Part shown: in pieces, positions 1-15,200 of the stretch | Numbering within the stretch: the stretch's first letter is position 1 | Layout of the letters: each line of letters opens with the position of its first letter | Origin: Symbiodinium natans | Taxonomy: Eukaryota; Sar; Dinophyceae; Suessiales; Symbiodiniaceae | DNA: 64,000 nt | NCBI GenBank assembly: GCA_905221605.1 | Contig: CAJNDS010001358.1 | Location: 118,501-182,500, forward strand | Direction: 5' to 3' | The notes under the pieces: generated by a model | Told to the model about the DNA's origin: nothing | Seen by the model: only the letters and a program-made list of their open reading frames with translations | Databases searched by the model: none | Made by a program: the position numbers and the translations under genes

Positions 1-210
1 GAATATATTAACCCAAAAGGTTAAAGGTTACCTACTCTACAACTAAGTTATGGTTTAGGCTTGAGCGGCTTGAGCGTTTCAACAGATGCAACTAGGAGTG
101 CAGCATAACCGGATGATGATGTCCAGAGCTGTCGATGCATCGGTGCAGTAACCTTTGCATTGCACAAAGAAACGGTAGATGACACATCGACACCAAGAGA
201 ACAAATCAAC

Positions 211-3200
211 ACATGAACTTTCGCGCGTTGCCCTCTGCGAAGGGTCGTGCCTGGGTTGCAATGACAGCCTAAACCGAACTAGGATTAGTAAACACAATGG
301 CTTTTTGTCAATAAGCTCAAGTTTGGGGCTACAGTTAGGGTTTAGGGTTTAGGGTTTAGGTTTAGGGTTTAGGGTTTAGGGAGGCTCCATGTAAGGCAAA
401 TGGCTGCCTGCGCAGCATCTGCAGCGTTGCGGGGGAGAGACCTCGGTACACCACCGAGCAGCACGGTCCGGAAGCGCTCCGCCAGGGCGGCGAAATCGGC
501 CTCTTCAAGGGGGTTTAGGGTTTAGGGTTTAGGGTTTAGGGTTTAGGGTTTGGGGTTTAGGGTTTAGGGTTTAGGGTTTGGGGACTTCGCGCTCCAAATG
601 CAGAGGCTTTGCGGCTTTGGGATTGAGGGTTTCTAGGGCTTCTGGTGTTTAGGGCCGAGCTCATGAAGTATATGGACTGCATGGAAGTACAAAAGTTGCA
701 GTTGCCCAGAACCTTGCCCGGCACGGACTCTTTCGGGGGGCGGGGCGGGATTTTCTCAGCTCGGTGCAAACAAGACTAGGAAATCATCATGGGGCTTCTC
801 TAGGGGGTAGGGTTTTGGGTTTAAGGGTTTAAGCGTTTAAGGGTTTTAAGCGTTTAAGGGTTTTAAGGGTTTAATTAAGGGTTTAAGGGTTTAAGGGTTT
901 AAGGGTTTAAGGGTTTAAGGGTTTAAGGGTTTAAGGGTTTAGGGTTTAGGGGACACGTAAGGTAGTTCAATGTAGGTTGTTTCTGAAGGTGCGGTGTTGG
1001 TGTTACGGCATGCCAATTTAAGTTCACCAAACTAGGCTGCTTGAGAAAGCAGACGGACAGGTGCGGAAGATTCAAAAACTCAGTGGGGTGCAATCATAGC
1101 AGCAGCAACAGCAACAAGCGACAGCACGACAACGACAACGACGACGACGACTATTATTACGATTATTGCGATTCACAAACCATCACAAACCCCACACCTT
1201 CCCCCTCCAACTCTCCAAACCCAACCCCCTCCCCATCTCCTCCCAACCCCAACCTGCAGCCCGCCAACCCCTACCCTCGGTACCCTCGGAACTCGAAGCT
1301 GCCAAAACTGCTGCCAGCCATGCATGTGCCTTTAGGGGTTAGGCCTCTTAGGGTTAAGGGCCTTAAGGGTGTTGAGGACTTTTGGGGTGTTTAGGGTTTT
1401 CGGTGTTAAGGGTTTGGGGCTTTAAGAGTGTTTAGGGCTTCCTGCCTCTCCGCGATCAGCGGCACAAAGGTCCTCAAAGCTCACGAGGCAGGCCCTGCCT
1501 GACGGCTTAATTTTAGGGTTTAGGGTTTAGGGTTTAGGGTTTAGGGGTTTAGGGTATGGAATCGAAAACTTTCTGTGCAAGGTTTGTCGGTTCAGCATCT
1601 AGGGTTGGGGGGCAGAGGGTTTGGGGTTGGGGCTTGAAAGTGGTGGGCATCACTGTTTAGGGTTTTTCTTCATACATGCGCGAAAAACTTGGGGTTTAGG
1701 GTTTAAGGTTTAGCGGCGTTGAAGTTCAGGGTCAGACTGACAAAGCATCACATGCCCGAAAGCCAGCAGACAGAACAGCTTGAGTTTCCCCCCCCACCCC
1801 CCGCAGCCCTTAAGTCTAAACCCTAAACCTTGGGATGTTCCCCCCCTCATACTAACAGTCCTTAAGAGGGATCATTCTAGGGAGTACTATAATTTAGGGG
1901 GAACATCCCAACTTGAACCCTAAACTTAAACCCACCTGTCCTGAGCCCCAGCCCGAAGCCCCAGCGACGAAACCCTAACAAAAGCATAAATCCCCGAGCC
2001 AAACCTTCATTCCCTCAACCCTTCCTAAACTTCTCCCCAACTACACCCTGGTTGAGCTGTATCCTTTAGAAGTCAGGGTGTAGGGTCCAAAGCTTCAAGT
2101 TTCAACTGTTGGCAACGCACGCCTCTTCAGGGCAGCTGGGAGATCAAGGTAAGTCCTGAACCCTAAACCCTAAACCCTGTCACCACTTTGCACCGGCCTG
2201 CAACAGCTCGGACCTTTAACGAGCGACCTGGGCGTCTTTCTTCGGTGTACTTGAAGAATCTTCGTAGTAAGGCAACTAGATCAACAGGTTCCCCCCGTAG
2301 GGACCTTCATTCAGAGAACATCCCAGATACTTACAGGCGCCTGAATGAGCTGAAGAGCAACGTTTCAGTCTCTTGAACCCTAAGCTGGCCCCCAAAGCTT
2401 TGATACTGCGGTCCGAAACCCCCCCTAAACCCTAAACCCTTTGCCCTAAACCCTAATATTTAGGGCTTAGGGCTTATATAGAGCTGAGGGTTTAGGGCAT
2501 AGGGTACAGTAACTCAAGTTCAAGCAGTCACCAGTCCAGAAGCTTGTCAGGAAGACGCCCGCCCCGCCTTTCGCGTCCCACAAAATTGAAGAAAAGGATT
2601 CTACTTCCACATAAAACGCCAAACCCATGTCTGCTTCTGTCTAGCAAACCAACTTCTGGCTACGAACCTGGTCTTTTTACATGCCAGTAAGCCAAACAGC
2701 CACGCGTGAAGCCAAGGTTCTAGACCACCCTTTAACGACACTTGTTGCGTATTGACCGACATTTCAGAGATTTAATATGCGTAATAAGGGTTAGGTGCGA
2801 AGGATGTGTGCTAAGGTTTGGGGTTTACGGTGCGCTTCCAAGTTCAGGGGGCTAGAAGCACCCTCTATTTTAAGATTCTTTAAGACCATGGTTTGTTTTG
2901 ATAAGGGCTACCATACTAAAGAATGTACGTATACGTTGACTTGCTTACTTGATCCCTCTTTCGATCTCTAGGAGTTCACGATTTTGCTTCAGATCAATCC
3001 CACCCCCCCCCCCCCCCCCACCCAAAGACTCGAACTTGCTTTCCAAGAACCTCCACTTGAGGTTTAGGCGGGTTGCGGTTTAGGGGTGCACACGTTAAGT
3101 TCCCTCCCACGTACTGAGACCAAGTCCCATGGGCAGCGGCAGAAGAACGTCCTTTGTCTCATTGGAGGCCTCTCTGAGTCTCTGAAGGAGTTGGGGACTG

Positions 3201-6200
3201 GGGGAGGGGGTTTAGGGTTTAGAGTTTCTTGATGTGGGCATTGGGCATGGAAAACTCAAGGCCTTGCCAACACAACACCTCATAAGGCTCCTTGTAGGAG
3301 ATTAGAACCATCCGGCGACTCCAAACGGTACCAAACCCTCCTAGGTTCTCCAACAACCTGCTAACTGAAAGGGCCATTCTCAAGTTGCTAGCGTTCCAGC
3401 TCCTGAAGAAGAAAAACAAGTATGTGCAACCCTTCTTCCACCCGCACTATGCTCTCCTCACGATGCCCAGCGGCTGCCAAGACTAAGGGTGACTTGCACT
3501 AAAAAACCGGCACCAGATGCGGCACGCGGTATCCTCATTATCATGTCTTGGCTGATGGGCCACAAGCCCTTCACCCTATTTCCACCCTGTAAACCTATGT
3601 AAGTTTAAATAAGGAAGTGATTGGATCCTCCGGGTTCCACGCCCCAGTTCATCCCAAAAACCTGAAAAAACTGATGGCTGGGCCCTCTTGCTGACAGCCA
3701 TCCAATCGGTATTAAGCCCTTACCTCGGAAAATCTATGCCTCGGAAGCCCTAAGCCCTACACCTCGGAAACCCCAAGCCCATAAATTAGTTCTACTTGGC
3801 TTGCAGGTAAAGCTGGAGCCCAGCTAAACCCCTAACTTGCAAAAACCCTCCCGGCACCTCGGCCGCAAAAGGCCGCCAGCACTCCTAGAGGCCGGTTTTG
3901 ACCCTACCACGGGTGGTTACAAATAGGGTTACACCGTCCGCAACATAGGGTTATAACATCTGTAACCTCAAGTGCAAGTCTGAAAAGTCCTAAGAAACTT
4001 GTGAAGCTTGCTAGGGACTTATACCCCGAAGCTGAAAACAACTTATCCTGGTTACTCTGGACTTTTTTACCACTTATGAAAATGCACTTTGTCCATCTTT
4101 TTCTTGCAACGTCTTAGTCTTCAAAAAAGCCTGCAGACCCTGTCACACGTTGCGTTGTCGAAACCTGTCAAGCCGGCAGTTTTTTGGCTCCTCAAGCGAC
4201 CCGAGAACATGTGTTCGTCCGTGGGACCGAAGACAAAGAGGGACTTTTTGTTGAAGCAGCAAGAGTCGCTGCTTCGAAGGTGCCCCGAGGAACTCTGAAG
4301 TATCGGCAGTGTGTTGACAGTGAAGACTTTTGCGCTGTAAGACTGAGATCTTCTGTTTCTTGACCAGTCTTCTGAAGCCAGGCCGGGACTGTTAAAACTA
4401 AGCTTTCTGCGCTGTTGGCGATGTCCAACACGTAACCTGAGCCAAAGGATAACCCCTCATGAGTAGATGAGCTTGTTGCAGGACCGCTTGGTCACATCTG
4501 CAAAGTCCCAGCTGTCCCAACCCTCGAGCCGCCGTGAAGCCAACGCTGCCAATGCTGCCCGACCACTTCAGTCGATGTCCTCGAACGAAGCAAGCCTTGT
4601 GGCGGCAGATTCATTGTCTCCGATTTGGGCTTTCTGCGAAGCCTTGCGGTGGGCTTAGCTGGATAATCAGGTTACCACTGCAAGGTAGTAGTAGCAGCAG
4701 CAGTAGTAGCAGCAGTAACAATAGAAGCAGTAGTAGCAGTAGGAGCAGTAGTAGCAAGTAGCCGTTATAGCAGCGGTAGCTTCAGTAGCAGTAGCAGGAG
4801 TAGCAGTAGCAGCAGTACCTCCGGTCAAAACGGTCAACGTCCCCGCGTCAAGCAAAAACGCAGCTTTCAACAGAACCAAACGCAGCAGAACCAACCACAA
4901 GCCAAGACCTGCTAGATCGGGCGCTTTCCTCCCACGCACATGGTGTTCGAGACTGGGCACTGGTTCATCTCGTCCATGATCTGTTGCTTCGGCGTTTCCA
5001 TTTCCGTTCGTTCGTTTTGCAGCCAGACACTGCGAGAAAGCAATTGGAGAACAGGCACGTTTTTTGTCTCGCGACCTCCATTTGTTCGTTTGGATGCCAG
5101 GCACTATTAAACAAAAAAGTGGTAGGACCGTGATGTGGCCCCCTCGCTTCGGTGCTGCGCTAGTGGTAGCTGCGCATAGTACAATTCCTAGGAGTGCGCA
5201 CAAGCCCAAGCTTCGTCCGAGCCACACGCCTTGTGCCATATCGACCCCTTCCGCGCCAGAGGAGCCGCGGTTAGGCCTGACGTGCGGCGGCACACTTGCC
5301 GCGCCGACGGCCTCAGAGGCAGCGTTGGCTGGGTTCTGTTCGTCGCGGCTGCGCCGGAGGTGTTTGAATGCGTGAAGGCTATGGCAGACAAGACAGCCTC
5401 TTGGACTGCAACGAAGGACGACAACAGATGGAAGATCCCTGCGCCCTATCGCCCTGCAGCCCCGGATCAAGCGCTTGCGCGGCCGCGGCGGCAGTGCCTT
5501 CCACAGCACCATGCAGCGCCTTGCGGGAGACCAAGCTTTTGCAAACATGCTGGACCATGCTTTGTCCGTAAAAACATCTCGAGCGCTAGAAATTTGAAGA
5601 TAAAACCCAAAGCAAAGTCTTCATTCAGTATGCATGTTGAGCAGCCGGTTCAAATTTGCGACTTTCCACAAAACATCTTTCAATATTTTTCATTTGTCCT
5701 GCCATAGGGTTTAGGGTCATGAGTTGTTTCTCCAAAACCATGTACGACACTTTCACAAAAAAAAAAAACCTGATAGGATCCACGAACCCGAATGCAGTAA
5801 ATACAACGCAATATAAACGAAACGTCCGTGGCGGGCGGACGGACCACCACCACGGACCACCACCACGGACCAGCGCCACGGGACCACCATCACGGACGAC
5901 CACCACGCGACCACCACCACGGGACCACACCATGGGACCACCACCACGCGACCACCACCACGGACCACCAATGAAGCCCACCACGGACCACCACCACGAG
6001 ACCAGCGGGATCACCCACCACGGGACCACCACCACGGGACCACCACCACGGGACCACCACCACGGGACCACCACCACGGGACCACCACCATGGAGACCAC
6101 ACCACCACGGGACCACCACCACGGGACCACCATCACGGGACCACATTGCAGGAGCACCACCACCACGGGACCGCCACCACCACTGGACCACACCACCATG

Positions 6201-9200
6201 GGACTACCGCCACGGGACCACCACCACCGAACCACACGGACCACCACAGGACCACCACGGACCACCACCACGGACCACCACCACGGGACCATCACCGCGG
6301 GACCAGCAGAACGCCACGTGGAACGCCGCGCCACGTGGAACGCCCCGGGAATCGTGCCCTGTGGAGCGAGTTCCTCCTTAGCTTGATGGATTCAAAACAC
6401 GTGGAACGCCACGGCGGCGCGCGTCCTGTGGAGTTCCCCCCTAGCTTGACGCATTCGGAACGCCGCGGAACGCCACGTGGTACGCCCCCGGGACGCGTGC
6501 CCTGTGATGGATTCGGAACGCCGCGGGAACGCCACGTGGAACGCCGCGGGGGCGCGCATCCTGTGGAGTTCCTCCTTAGCTTGACGGATTCGGAACAGCG
6601 GAACGCCACGTGGAACGCCTCCGAGAATCGTGCCCCGTGGAGTTCCCCCTTAGCTTGATGGATTCGGAACACCGCGGAACGCCACGTGGAACGCCACGGC
6701 AGTGCGCGTCCTGTGGAGTTCCCCCTTAGCTTGACGCATTCGGAGCACCGCAGAACGCCACGTGGAACGCCCCTACTCTGTGGAGTTCCCCCTTAGCTTG
6801 ACGGATTCGGAACGCCACGGGGAACGCCACGGCGGCGCGCGAATGGAGTTCCCCCTTAGCTTGATGGACGCGGAACGCCACGTGGAACGCCACGGCGGCA
6901 CGCGTCTGTGAACGGAATGCCGCAATAGCTGCTCAATCCTGCGCTCGCACATTCCATGTTCCATTCCACATGCGTTGAGTGTGAGTGTGACAAACGTGGC
7001 AGTAAAACGCGGCGCGCGAGGTAGGCAGGATTCTAAATGCCATGCACTAAGAACGCCTGCTCTGTGAGTGCCACGAAAAGTCCGTGCTACGTGAGGGAAG
7101 GCGCCGGGACCCTAATCCATAAACAATTTAGGTTTTTTACGGCTTAGGAATTGGAGTGTAGGATTTCCTGGTTGACAACAGAACCTTTTTTTTTAAAGAA
7201 GATATACTTTCTCAGGTAAAGAAGCCTATACGAACCCCGAACAACAACAGCTAAAGGGATCCCTGACATAGGCCCTAAGACCCTGGGCTCTAAGGCTCTT
7301 AAGTTCTGTTCCCCTTGGGGATGCACCATTTTGTTTAAGGAACGTAACTTAGAGAACTCTGAACACCTAAAGACCCCAAAGACCTCAAGAAAGCCAGGGT
7401 TTAGGGTTTAAGCCTTAACTCCAAACCCTAAATCCTAGCCCTAAACCCTAAACCCCAAACCCTGAACCTTAAACCAGCCTAAGCAACATGGACCCAGCAC
7501 TCCTGGAGTCGGCGTTCGGCGTCTGGGCCGGAGAGGTAGGCGACTGGGCGGAGAGCCGTTTTAGGGTTTAGGGTTTAGGACATACGGTTTAGGGTTTGGG
7601 GGTTTAGGGCTTAGGGCTTAGGGTTGAGGGTTGAGGGTTTGTGCGGTCTAGGGTCTGGGGGTTTCGGCTTTAGGGTTTGGGGGGGTTAGGGCCTAGGCCA
7701 AAAAACTGGCTCCAATGGAGTTCGAACCTCTATCGCCTCTGTACTCTAAATAGGGGCCGTAAACCCTAAACCCTAAACCCTAAACCCTAAACCCTAAACC
7801 CTAAACCCTAAACCCTAAACCCTAAACCCTAAACCCTAAACCCTAAACCCGAAAAAAAAGGGGAATAAGGGCCGACTCTGGGTCCTATCCCATCATCCTA
7901 TACTGCCAGGTTGGCAGCGGCCATCTCGACACCCTGAAAGCCTCATCTACACACAGCATCAACCCAGCACCCGCCACTACCGACCCCAAACCCTAAACCC
8001 GAAACTGCCCCAAACCCTATGCCCTAAACCCTAAACCCTAAACCCTAAACCCTAAACCCTAAACCCTAAACCCTAAACCCTAAACCCTAAACCCTAAACC
8101 CTAAACCCTAAACCCTAAACCCTAAACCCTAAACCAAGCTTCTGGGGCCCCAGACTGTGGGTGCTGGAGGCGCCCTGTGAGGATCCGAAATCCGGGCCGC
8201 TTTGGAGACGAAGCTTGTTCAGGAGGGTTTAGGGTTTAGGGTTTAGGGTTTAGGGTTTAGGGTTTAGGGTTTAGGGTTTAGGGTTTAGGGCTAGGGCTTA
8301 GAGTATAATGGAAGGAATGGTCCTCATGCTCAACCCTATAAACCCTAAGCTCCGAATCTGTTGGCGCCTTTTGTCTTGGGGTCAAAGTTTCAGACCTAAA
8401 CCCCTAAACCCTGAACTCCTTAAACGCCAAACCCTAAACCCCTAAACCCGTAAACTCCCTAAACTCCCTAGACTCCCTAAACCTCAAGACCCCGAAGCCC
8501 TGCGAGAATCGGGGGTCGAGGGCTTCGGGGTTGAGGCTTCAGGGTCTGAGCTGGTTTCAAAGGCTGGAAGCTTGAAGCCTTGATGCTTTGGGGTATAGGG
8601 CTCGTAGTTTAGGGGTTGAGGCTTCGGGGTTAGAGGTGTAGCAGGGTGTCCAGCTAAGGCTTCTCAGCAGATGACTGTGACTAGATGATGTAATTAGAAG
8701 CCAAGAAGCAACAAAGGGACCAGGACACGTGAACTTCACAGAGGTCGCACAAAATGGCAAGCTCACGCAAAGAAACGCTCGAGTGCCGACACTTTTACAA
8801 ACAAGCAGGAGGCGGCGCTCAGTCTCTTAACACTTTAGCGAAGGCGAAGGACTGTCACCCCACTGTCTCTTTCCTTTATAGGGAGAAGAGGGCGGGTGTT
8901 TCGAAAAGGTCCAGCTACCTCGGCACCTCGGAGCCGCATGCTTCGGCATGCGTTCACCGTGTGTCACTACGTGCACACGTGCACAAGATGCCGTTTCGAC
9001 AAGTCAGCCCTAACGCCTGAATCCTAAACCCAGAACTACCCAAGAATCTCCCGCCACCGAAACTGCCCCAAATCCTAAACCCTAAACCCTAAAGCCCAAA
9101 CCCTAAACCCCAAACCCTAAACCCCAAACCCCAAACCCTAAACCCCAAACCCTAAACCCCAAGCCCTAAACCCCAAACCCTAAACCCCAAGCCCTGCGCC

Positions 9201-12200
9201 ACGTCCCCTGCGGGCCGCCTCGGCCAGCTCAGCGGCCTCTGCACGACGGCGGTAGTCGACCTCATGCGAGCACGCTCTTTAGGCTAGGGTTATAGGGTTA
9301 TAGGGTTATAGGGTTATAGGGTTATAGGGTTATAGGGTTAAGTGTTTAGGGTTTAGGGCTTAGGCCTAGGGTTTAGGGTTTAGGGTTTAGGGTTTAGGTT
9401 TTGGATGTTCCCTCCCCCCCCCCAAAACGAGCAGTCCTTGCCTTACTGGAGGGTACTACAATCCCTATTAAGGACAGTATAAGGGGGAACAGCCCAAGGT
9501 TGAGGGTTCTAGGTCCTTACAAGGGAGAGGGCGGGTTCGAGGGGGAGGGGAAGGTACCCGACACCTGAAGAACATAGGGGGCCTCTGGGGATTGTCCTCC
9601 CCAACCCTAAACCCTCACAACCCGGCACCCCAAAACCACAAAAGCATAACCCGATGGGACGCAAACGCCCGGCTAACCTGGACGAGGGAGGGCCCCAAGG
9701 AGAAGATATAACCCTGCCTACAAACGGGGGCCCCTGAACCTCAAATACTAAGAAGCCAAACCTAGATCCCAGCGCCGGAAACCCCAAAAACCCCAAACCC
9801 TGCCCAAAACCAAAAACATCCATAATACTGATGATGAACAACACTCTCATAGTCACAGGAATAATGAATGAGTAATGAGAATGCCAAGATCCGAAAGTCC
9901 CAAAACAAAAGATCCCCGAATGTTGTCCTAAACCCAAACCTCCCTTTCCGCCGCAAGGCCCCGGCAGCTTTGCCGCCTGCACCCAAACCAAGCACCAGGC
10001 AGTGTTCGCCCTGTGCTGCTGTCTGGAACGACAAGTGTTTTGAAGTCGTCGGGGACTGGGATCTTCGGGGAAGGAGGTCCTGCTGTTGAGTTTAAAGATC
10101 GGGTTCTAGCCCGAGCCGACATATCGACGACACCTAGAACACTTGAACCCCTACAGGGAGGGGGGGGGGGGGGGGTAACCATCCTAAACCCTAAACCCTA
10201 AACCCCTAAACCCTAAAACCCTAAACCCTAAACCCTAAACCCTAAACCCTAAACCCTAAACCCTAAACCCTAAACCCTAAACCCTAAACCCTAAACCCTA
10301 AACCCTAAACCCTAAACCCTAAACCCTAAACCCTAAACCCTAAACCCTAACCGGAGCCTCACAATGAAGGTGGAAGGGCCCCACTTCTGTCGGTACAGGT
10401 ACGGCAATCCTTTAGAAATGCCCCCTGAACATAACTAGGCCCGGGAGTAACCTAGGAATTAAAAGGGTGCCCTTTTGGGTTTTAAGGGGATCTTTAAGGG
10501 AACCCCAACCCCAGAAAAAAGGAAAAAAGGGCCTACTTTCGGTCCTAGTTAACACCCTAAAACCCACCTTTTTTGCCTTGCATCTCGGGCATCGAGGCTC
10601 CTAAGCTTTAGATCTTGTACCCCATGCCGAGACATGTGATACTGAGGTATTCAGGTATGCTTCCCGTGATTTCAGGGGAGAGGGGTGTGTCAAGGAAACC
10701 CTGCACCGGCCTTCTTCAATGTTTGGTACCCTCCCCTCTTTCAACCTGTTAAGACACCTGGCCGCCTGCTGACGTCTTTGTGAAGCAGAATGCCGCAAGG
10801 TCGATTCCCTAAGCACCCATTCCCAAAAACTCTGATCCGCAAGCCCCAAACCGCGCCTATATTGAACAACCCGGAACGAAACCATCAAACAGAACACCTC
10901 AAGTATCCTCTTGTATGCCTAACTACCACGCGCCGGAACTGTGCACCAAGGACCGTGCCAGGACATTGATGAAGGAGGGCAGGTGCACATGTCGATTCAG
11001 GCCACCTCACTTGCGGAGCTTTGGGCTTTATGACCCGAAACCCAAAACCCAAAACCCTAAACCCTAAACCCTAAACCCCAACCCCGTTCATCGCGCCTTT
11101 AGCAACCCTGTGGTTAACCAGACGGGCTATCGGGCTTGGCCTTGGTGGGGCTGCGGGGCCTTGGGGCTTCCAAGGAGTCTTGGGGGGGGGCTTTGGGAGG
11201 GCTTCTAAGGGGGGTTCTCAGGGGGGGGCTTCTGGGGGGCTGCGGGGTTTGTGCCCCTTTCTGCTCACCAAGGCGTTGGCCACTGTAGAGCAGCTGAGGC
11301 GAAGTATTCGACGTCATGACCTCATCTTGGCATCTTTGATTGGCACAGGAGTCCTGAACTAGCCCTTACAAGCACTACAGTCTCCATGCAAGACTGGTGA
11401 TACCGGGGAAAAGTAAACACATTGGAGTTCTGAACCTGAAATCCGAAACCCTAAGCCCTGATCCCAACCCATGGGGGTGCGGGGCCCGAGGGGGGGAGAA
11501 GCATTCTTGGATGACGAAGATGCCAAGGCCTGTTGGCTTCTTCATTCCACCCCAGCTGCTTTCGCAGGGGTCCAAGGCCCTCCATTCCCACTCTTAGGAC
11601 CACGGGTTTGGTTGGTTTCGGGGTTTGCGGGTTCAGGTTTTGAGGGTGCAGAGCACCGCATCGTTCAGGGTCTCTTCGAGGTGCTTGCCTTCTGCCTATG
11701 CAAGCCCCGAGCCACGGGTGCTCCAAGGCAGGCACGACAGTCACGCCCCGCAAGAAGAGGACCTCCCAAGCTTACAACGTAAGTGATTTACATGTCGAGC
11801 ATTTAGGAGAAGCTCGTGTGCACATGGCCCACGGCCCAAAGCCTCAAACAGCCGCGGCAAAATCGCAGCGTCCTGACGCAGTTTGATTCACGGGCAGAGC
11901 TGAGGAAAGCGGACAGCACTTGGAGGTTCAGGGTACTTAAAACCCAAATATCTTGTAAGCCCCTTGAGTACCCCAAAATAGGGTTATAATAGGGTTATAA
12001 GTGCAGTTATAATTGGGTTACTAAGTACTAAACCCTTATAAACACTTGTAACCCTAAAACCCTAAACGCTCATGCTTCCTGGATGTCGGTGATCTGGAAC
12101 TCATCGAAGCATAGCACGTCAATGTCGTCAGCCAGGGAATTCGCAGCCACCTCCCCGAAAACCCTGAAACCCTAAACCCGAAACCCTAAACCCTGAACCC

Positions 12201-15200
12201 TAAACCCTAAACCCGAAACCCTAAACCCTAAACCCTAAACCCTAACCCTAAACCCCAAACCGGCGCAACAGACCTGAACCCTAGGTGAAGCCTTCCGGCG
12301 CTACGACTTCCTGGCTTCCTAATAGTTCTTGCAGGCGAGGTCGGAACCCCCAAGAGGTTTAGGGTTTAGGGTTTGGGGTTTAGGGTTCCGTTTCTATGCA
12401 TCTTCCGCTGGGTGGACAAATGGCGACGCCCCACTTCGGAAGTCAAAGGCTTTCAGCGTTTAGGCTTTAGGGTTTCAGGGCTTTCGGGTCTGGGGTGTAG
12501 GGAAAAGGCCACTGAGCCCTCAACCCTGAACCGCATGTAGTTTCATGGGCAGCTATAAAAATTGGGATAAGGATAAGCGTAGTGCTATACATAACTGCCT
12601 ACTTACAGCGCCACCTAACCACCAAAACAGATGACCCTGAGTTTTCTGTTAGCTTGCCTGTAAACCCTAAACCCCAAGCCCTAAGCCTAAACCACAATTC
12701 ACCTGTGAAAGGGTTTAGGTAGTTCCTCCAACTTCTGAACCCCTCTTCGGGGGCCTCCACAGGCCGTTCTTGCTGGATTTGATGTATCTGCCGGTGCAGA
12801 CCTGGGGTTTAGGGTTTAGGACTTCGGGTCCAGGAGTTTAGGGTCTACAGGGGTTGAGGTTTAGGGTCCAGGGTTTAGGGTTTCGAGCTTGGGGTTTTGG
12901 GTCTAACTAGAGGTCATGGGCTGCGCAGAGCTGCGGGAACATGCGTGAACGGAGCCTCTGACGCAGTCACTGCCAGCAAACTTCAAAGTAGGCTTACTTG
13001 AAGGTTTGTAGGTAGTATCGGGTAGTTGCACCCTAAACACTAAACCCTAAACCCTGAATAACATCTTACAGAGGTTGCAGGCTAGACGGCTCAAGGTACT
13101 TGGGGTGCCTTCATGTCGGATATAGGATTTAGGCTTTAGAGCGAAATCCTTTGCAAAAGCCCCGCAACCACTCTTGGGGTTTAGGGCTTAGGGTTTAGGG
13201 CTTAGGGTTTAGGGTTACATGCCCCCCCCCCCCCCCCGAACCCGAAGCATACTCAGAGGGCTCTTCGCCCTGAGTCCACACATAGGTGCCTTTTCATGGC
13301 AGGCTTCCTTGAGAGGCCGAAGCCCTGCCAGGCCCTGAATCGCCAGGAGGATCATGAAGCGGATTCCAGCCAACGTTTCCCAGAATCGAGGTCCATCCTA
13401 TTCTGAAAGGTTGTGATCCTTAGCTTTGCTGCACTTAGGAGGGTAGTAAAAAATCGAACGTTTAGCTGCCCCATTAAGAAACCCAATAAGCCCAAAAAGG
13501 CTAAGGATGTAAAGTTACAGTAAAGCACCACAATGTTAGATGCTGCCGGAAACTCCGCTAGGTTGGCCGGCCCCTTAACCCCACAGAGGATCCTCTTCCA
13601 CCACAAGAAGGGCAACATGTAGAAATCTTCCCCAACCCTACCTTGCCCAGACACGGGCAGCCGAAAACTTATACAGATGTTCTCATCCCTATTAAGGATC
13701 GTTTCAAGGGGAACATCCCAAAGAAACACCAACCATGGGGTTCCCCTACTACCCCCCTCTATCCTTCCTAGGCTCCCCTCATGAAATTAAGGCTATTTAG
13801 GGATGATTAAGCCTAAAAACGGTTATTTAAGGGAGGAACCTAGGGGGGGTAGTATAGAGGGGGGTAGTAGGGCCAAAGTTCTGGCTCCCGGGGCCACGGG
13901 CCCATCATGAACTCGTAGAAGTGCCTCCTCAGCGTCCTCAGCCCGGCCTGTCGGTTTAGGGGTTTGGGGTTTAGGGTTTGGGGTTTAGGGTTTAGGGTTT
14001 AGGGTTTGGGGTTTAGGGTTTAGGGTTTAGGGTTTGGGGTTTAGGGTTTAGGGTTTGGGGTTTAGGGTTTAGGGTAAGCTCCCCTCATGTCGGATGTCGG
14101 GTTCAGGGCTTCGAGGTTTCCTAACTTTAGGGCCTTGCCCTGTAAGGGACAACATTGTCGAGGTAAACCCTAAACCTGACAGGTTCAGGCCAGAAGGCCC
14201 CGCGTGCATGGTCGTAGAAGAGGTCCATAAGCCTCGGCTTTTGTGGGTGTCTAGCGCTTTAGAGCTTTATGGTTTGTTGATTTACTGCTATCCGTAAGAG
14301 CCTTCACCCACCTAGACCCCAAGCCCTCAACCCTACACCCAGCTCATACACTGACAGGTTCCCCTTCCAGACCCAAGAGTACCCTAGACATAAGAAAGGG
14401 TGCCCGTGTTGGTTTAAAGGGCTTTAGAAAGGAACCTGAACCTGTAAAGGAGAGGCTGGGTCCTGGCCCTAAACCCTAAACTCTAAAAGCGCCTGAACCC
14501 CCAAACCCTAAACAAAAAGGCAAGCCCGGGACCCTAAGTCAGGATTTAGGGTTTAGGGTTTAGGGTTTAGGGTTTAGGGTTTAGGGTTTAGGGTTTAGGG
14601 TTTAGGGTTTGGAGGCTGCAGGACCGCCTCCTCTTTCCTCTATTGATGCCCGCATGTACCGTTCAACAACTCCCACTGTGGTTCAGGGTTTAGGGTTTCA
14701 GGAACCCTGAACCCTGAACCCTGAACCCTAAACCCCGAACCCTAAACCCTAAACCCTAAACCGGCACAACTGACGATGATAAAACATCTGCCCTGGGCAT
14801 TGTGGGTTTGGGCAGCGATGGAGGTTTCCTCTGCCCAGAGGTTACAAGAGATCGCACAACTTTCAAAACCCCATAAGACTTTCAACTCCCAGGGCGGAAT
14901 GCAGCTGAGGAGCATGGTCTTGCCTGTTCCGACGGGACCTGCCCATGACACATGGGTAGTTTGGGTTTAGGGTTTAGGGTTTAGGGTTTAGGGCTTAGGG
15001 CTTAGGGCTTAGGGCTTAGGGTTTAGGGTTTAGGGTTTAGGGTTTAGGGTTTAGGGTTTAGGGTTTAGGGTTTAGGGTTTAGGGCTGAGGGTTTAGGCTT
15101 CTCCGAACTCACCCGTTTGGGGGTTCTTTTTATAAGAGTGCCGTCATATATAGGACCCCAGAAAGCACTCTAAGTTAGAGAACTACCCACATGGTTAATG

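Noticed and set aside
826-950. True chromosome end
   Set aside because: Arrays are short, degenerate, in both orientations and occur through 56 kb between exons, so they are interstitial.
5625-6672. Long open frames on both strands rich in His/Pro/Thr or Trp/Val/Gly
   Set aside because: They are translations of the minisatellite and satellite; every frame is low complexity and they carry no domain.
7700-7755. tRNA-like sequence with GAGTTCGAACC
   Set aside because: T-arm stem does not pair, and no acceptor or anticodon stem could be drawn.
10601-10897. 98-codon minus-strand ORF as an AFG1 exon (contains YRR)
   Set aside because: AFG1 exons 10934-11005 and 9200-9274 join in phase without it, and the DYRR motif is already in the latter.
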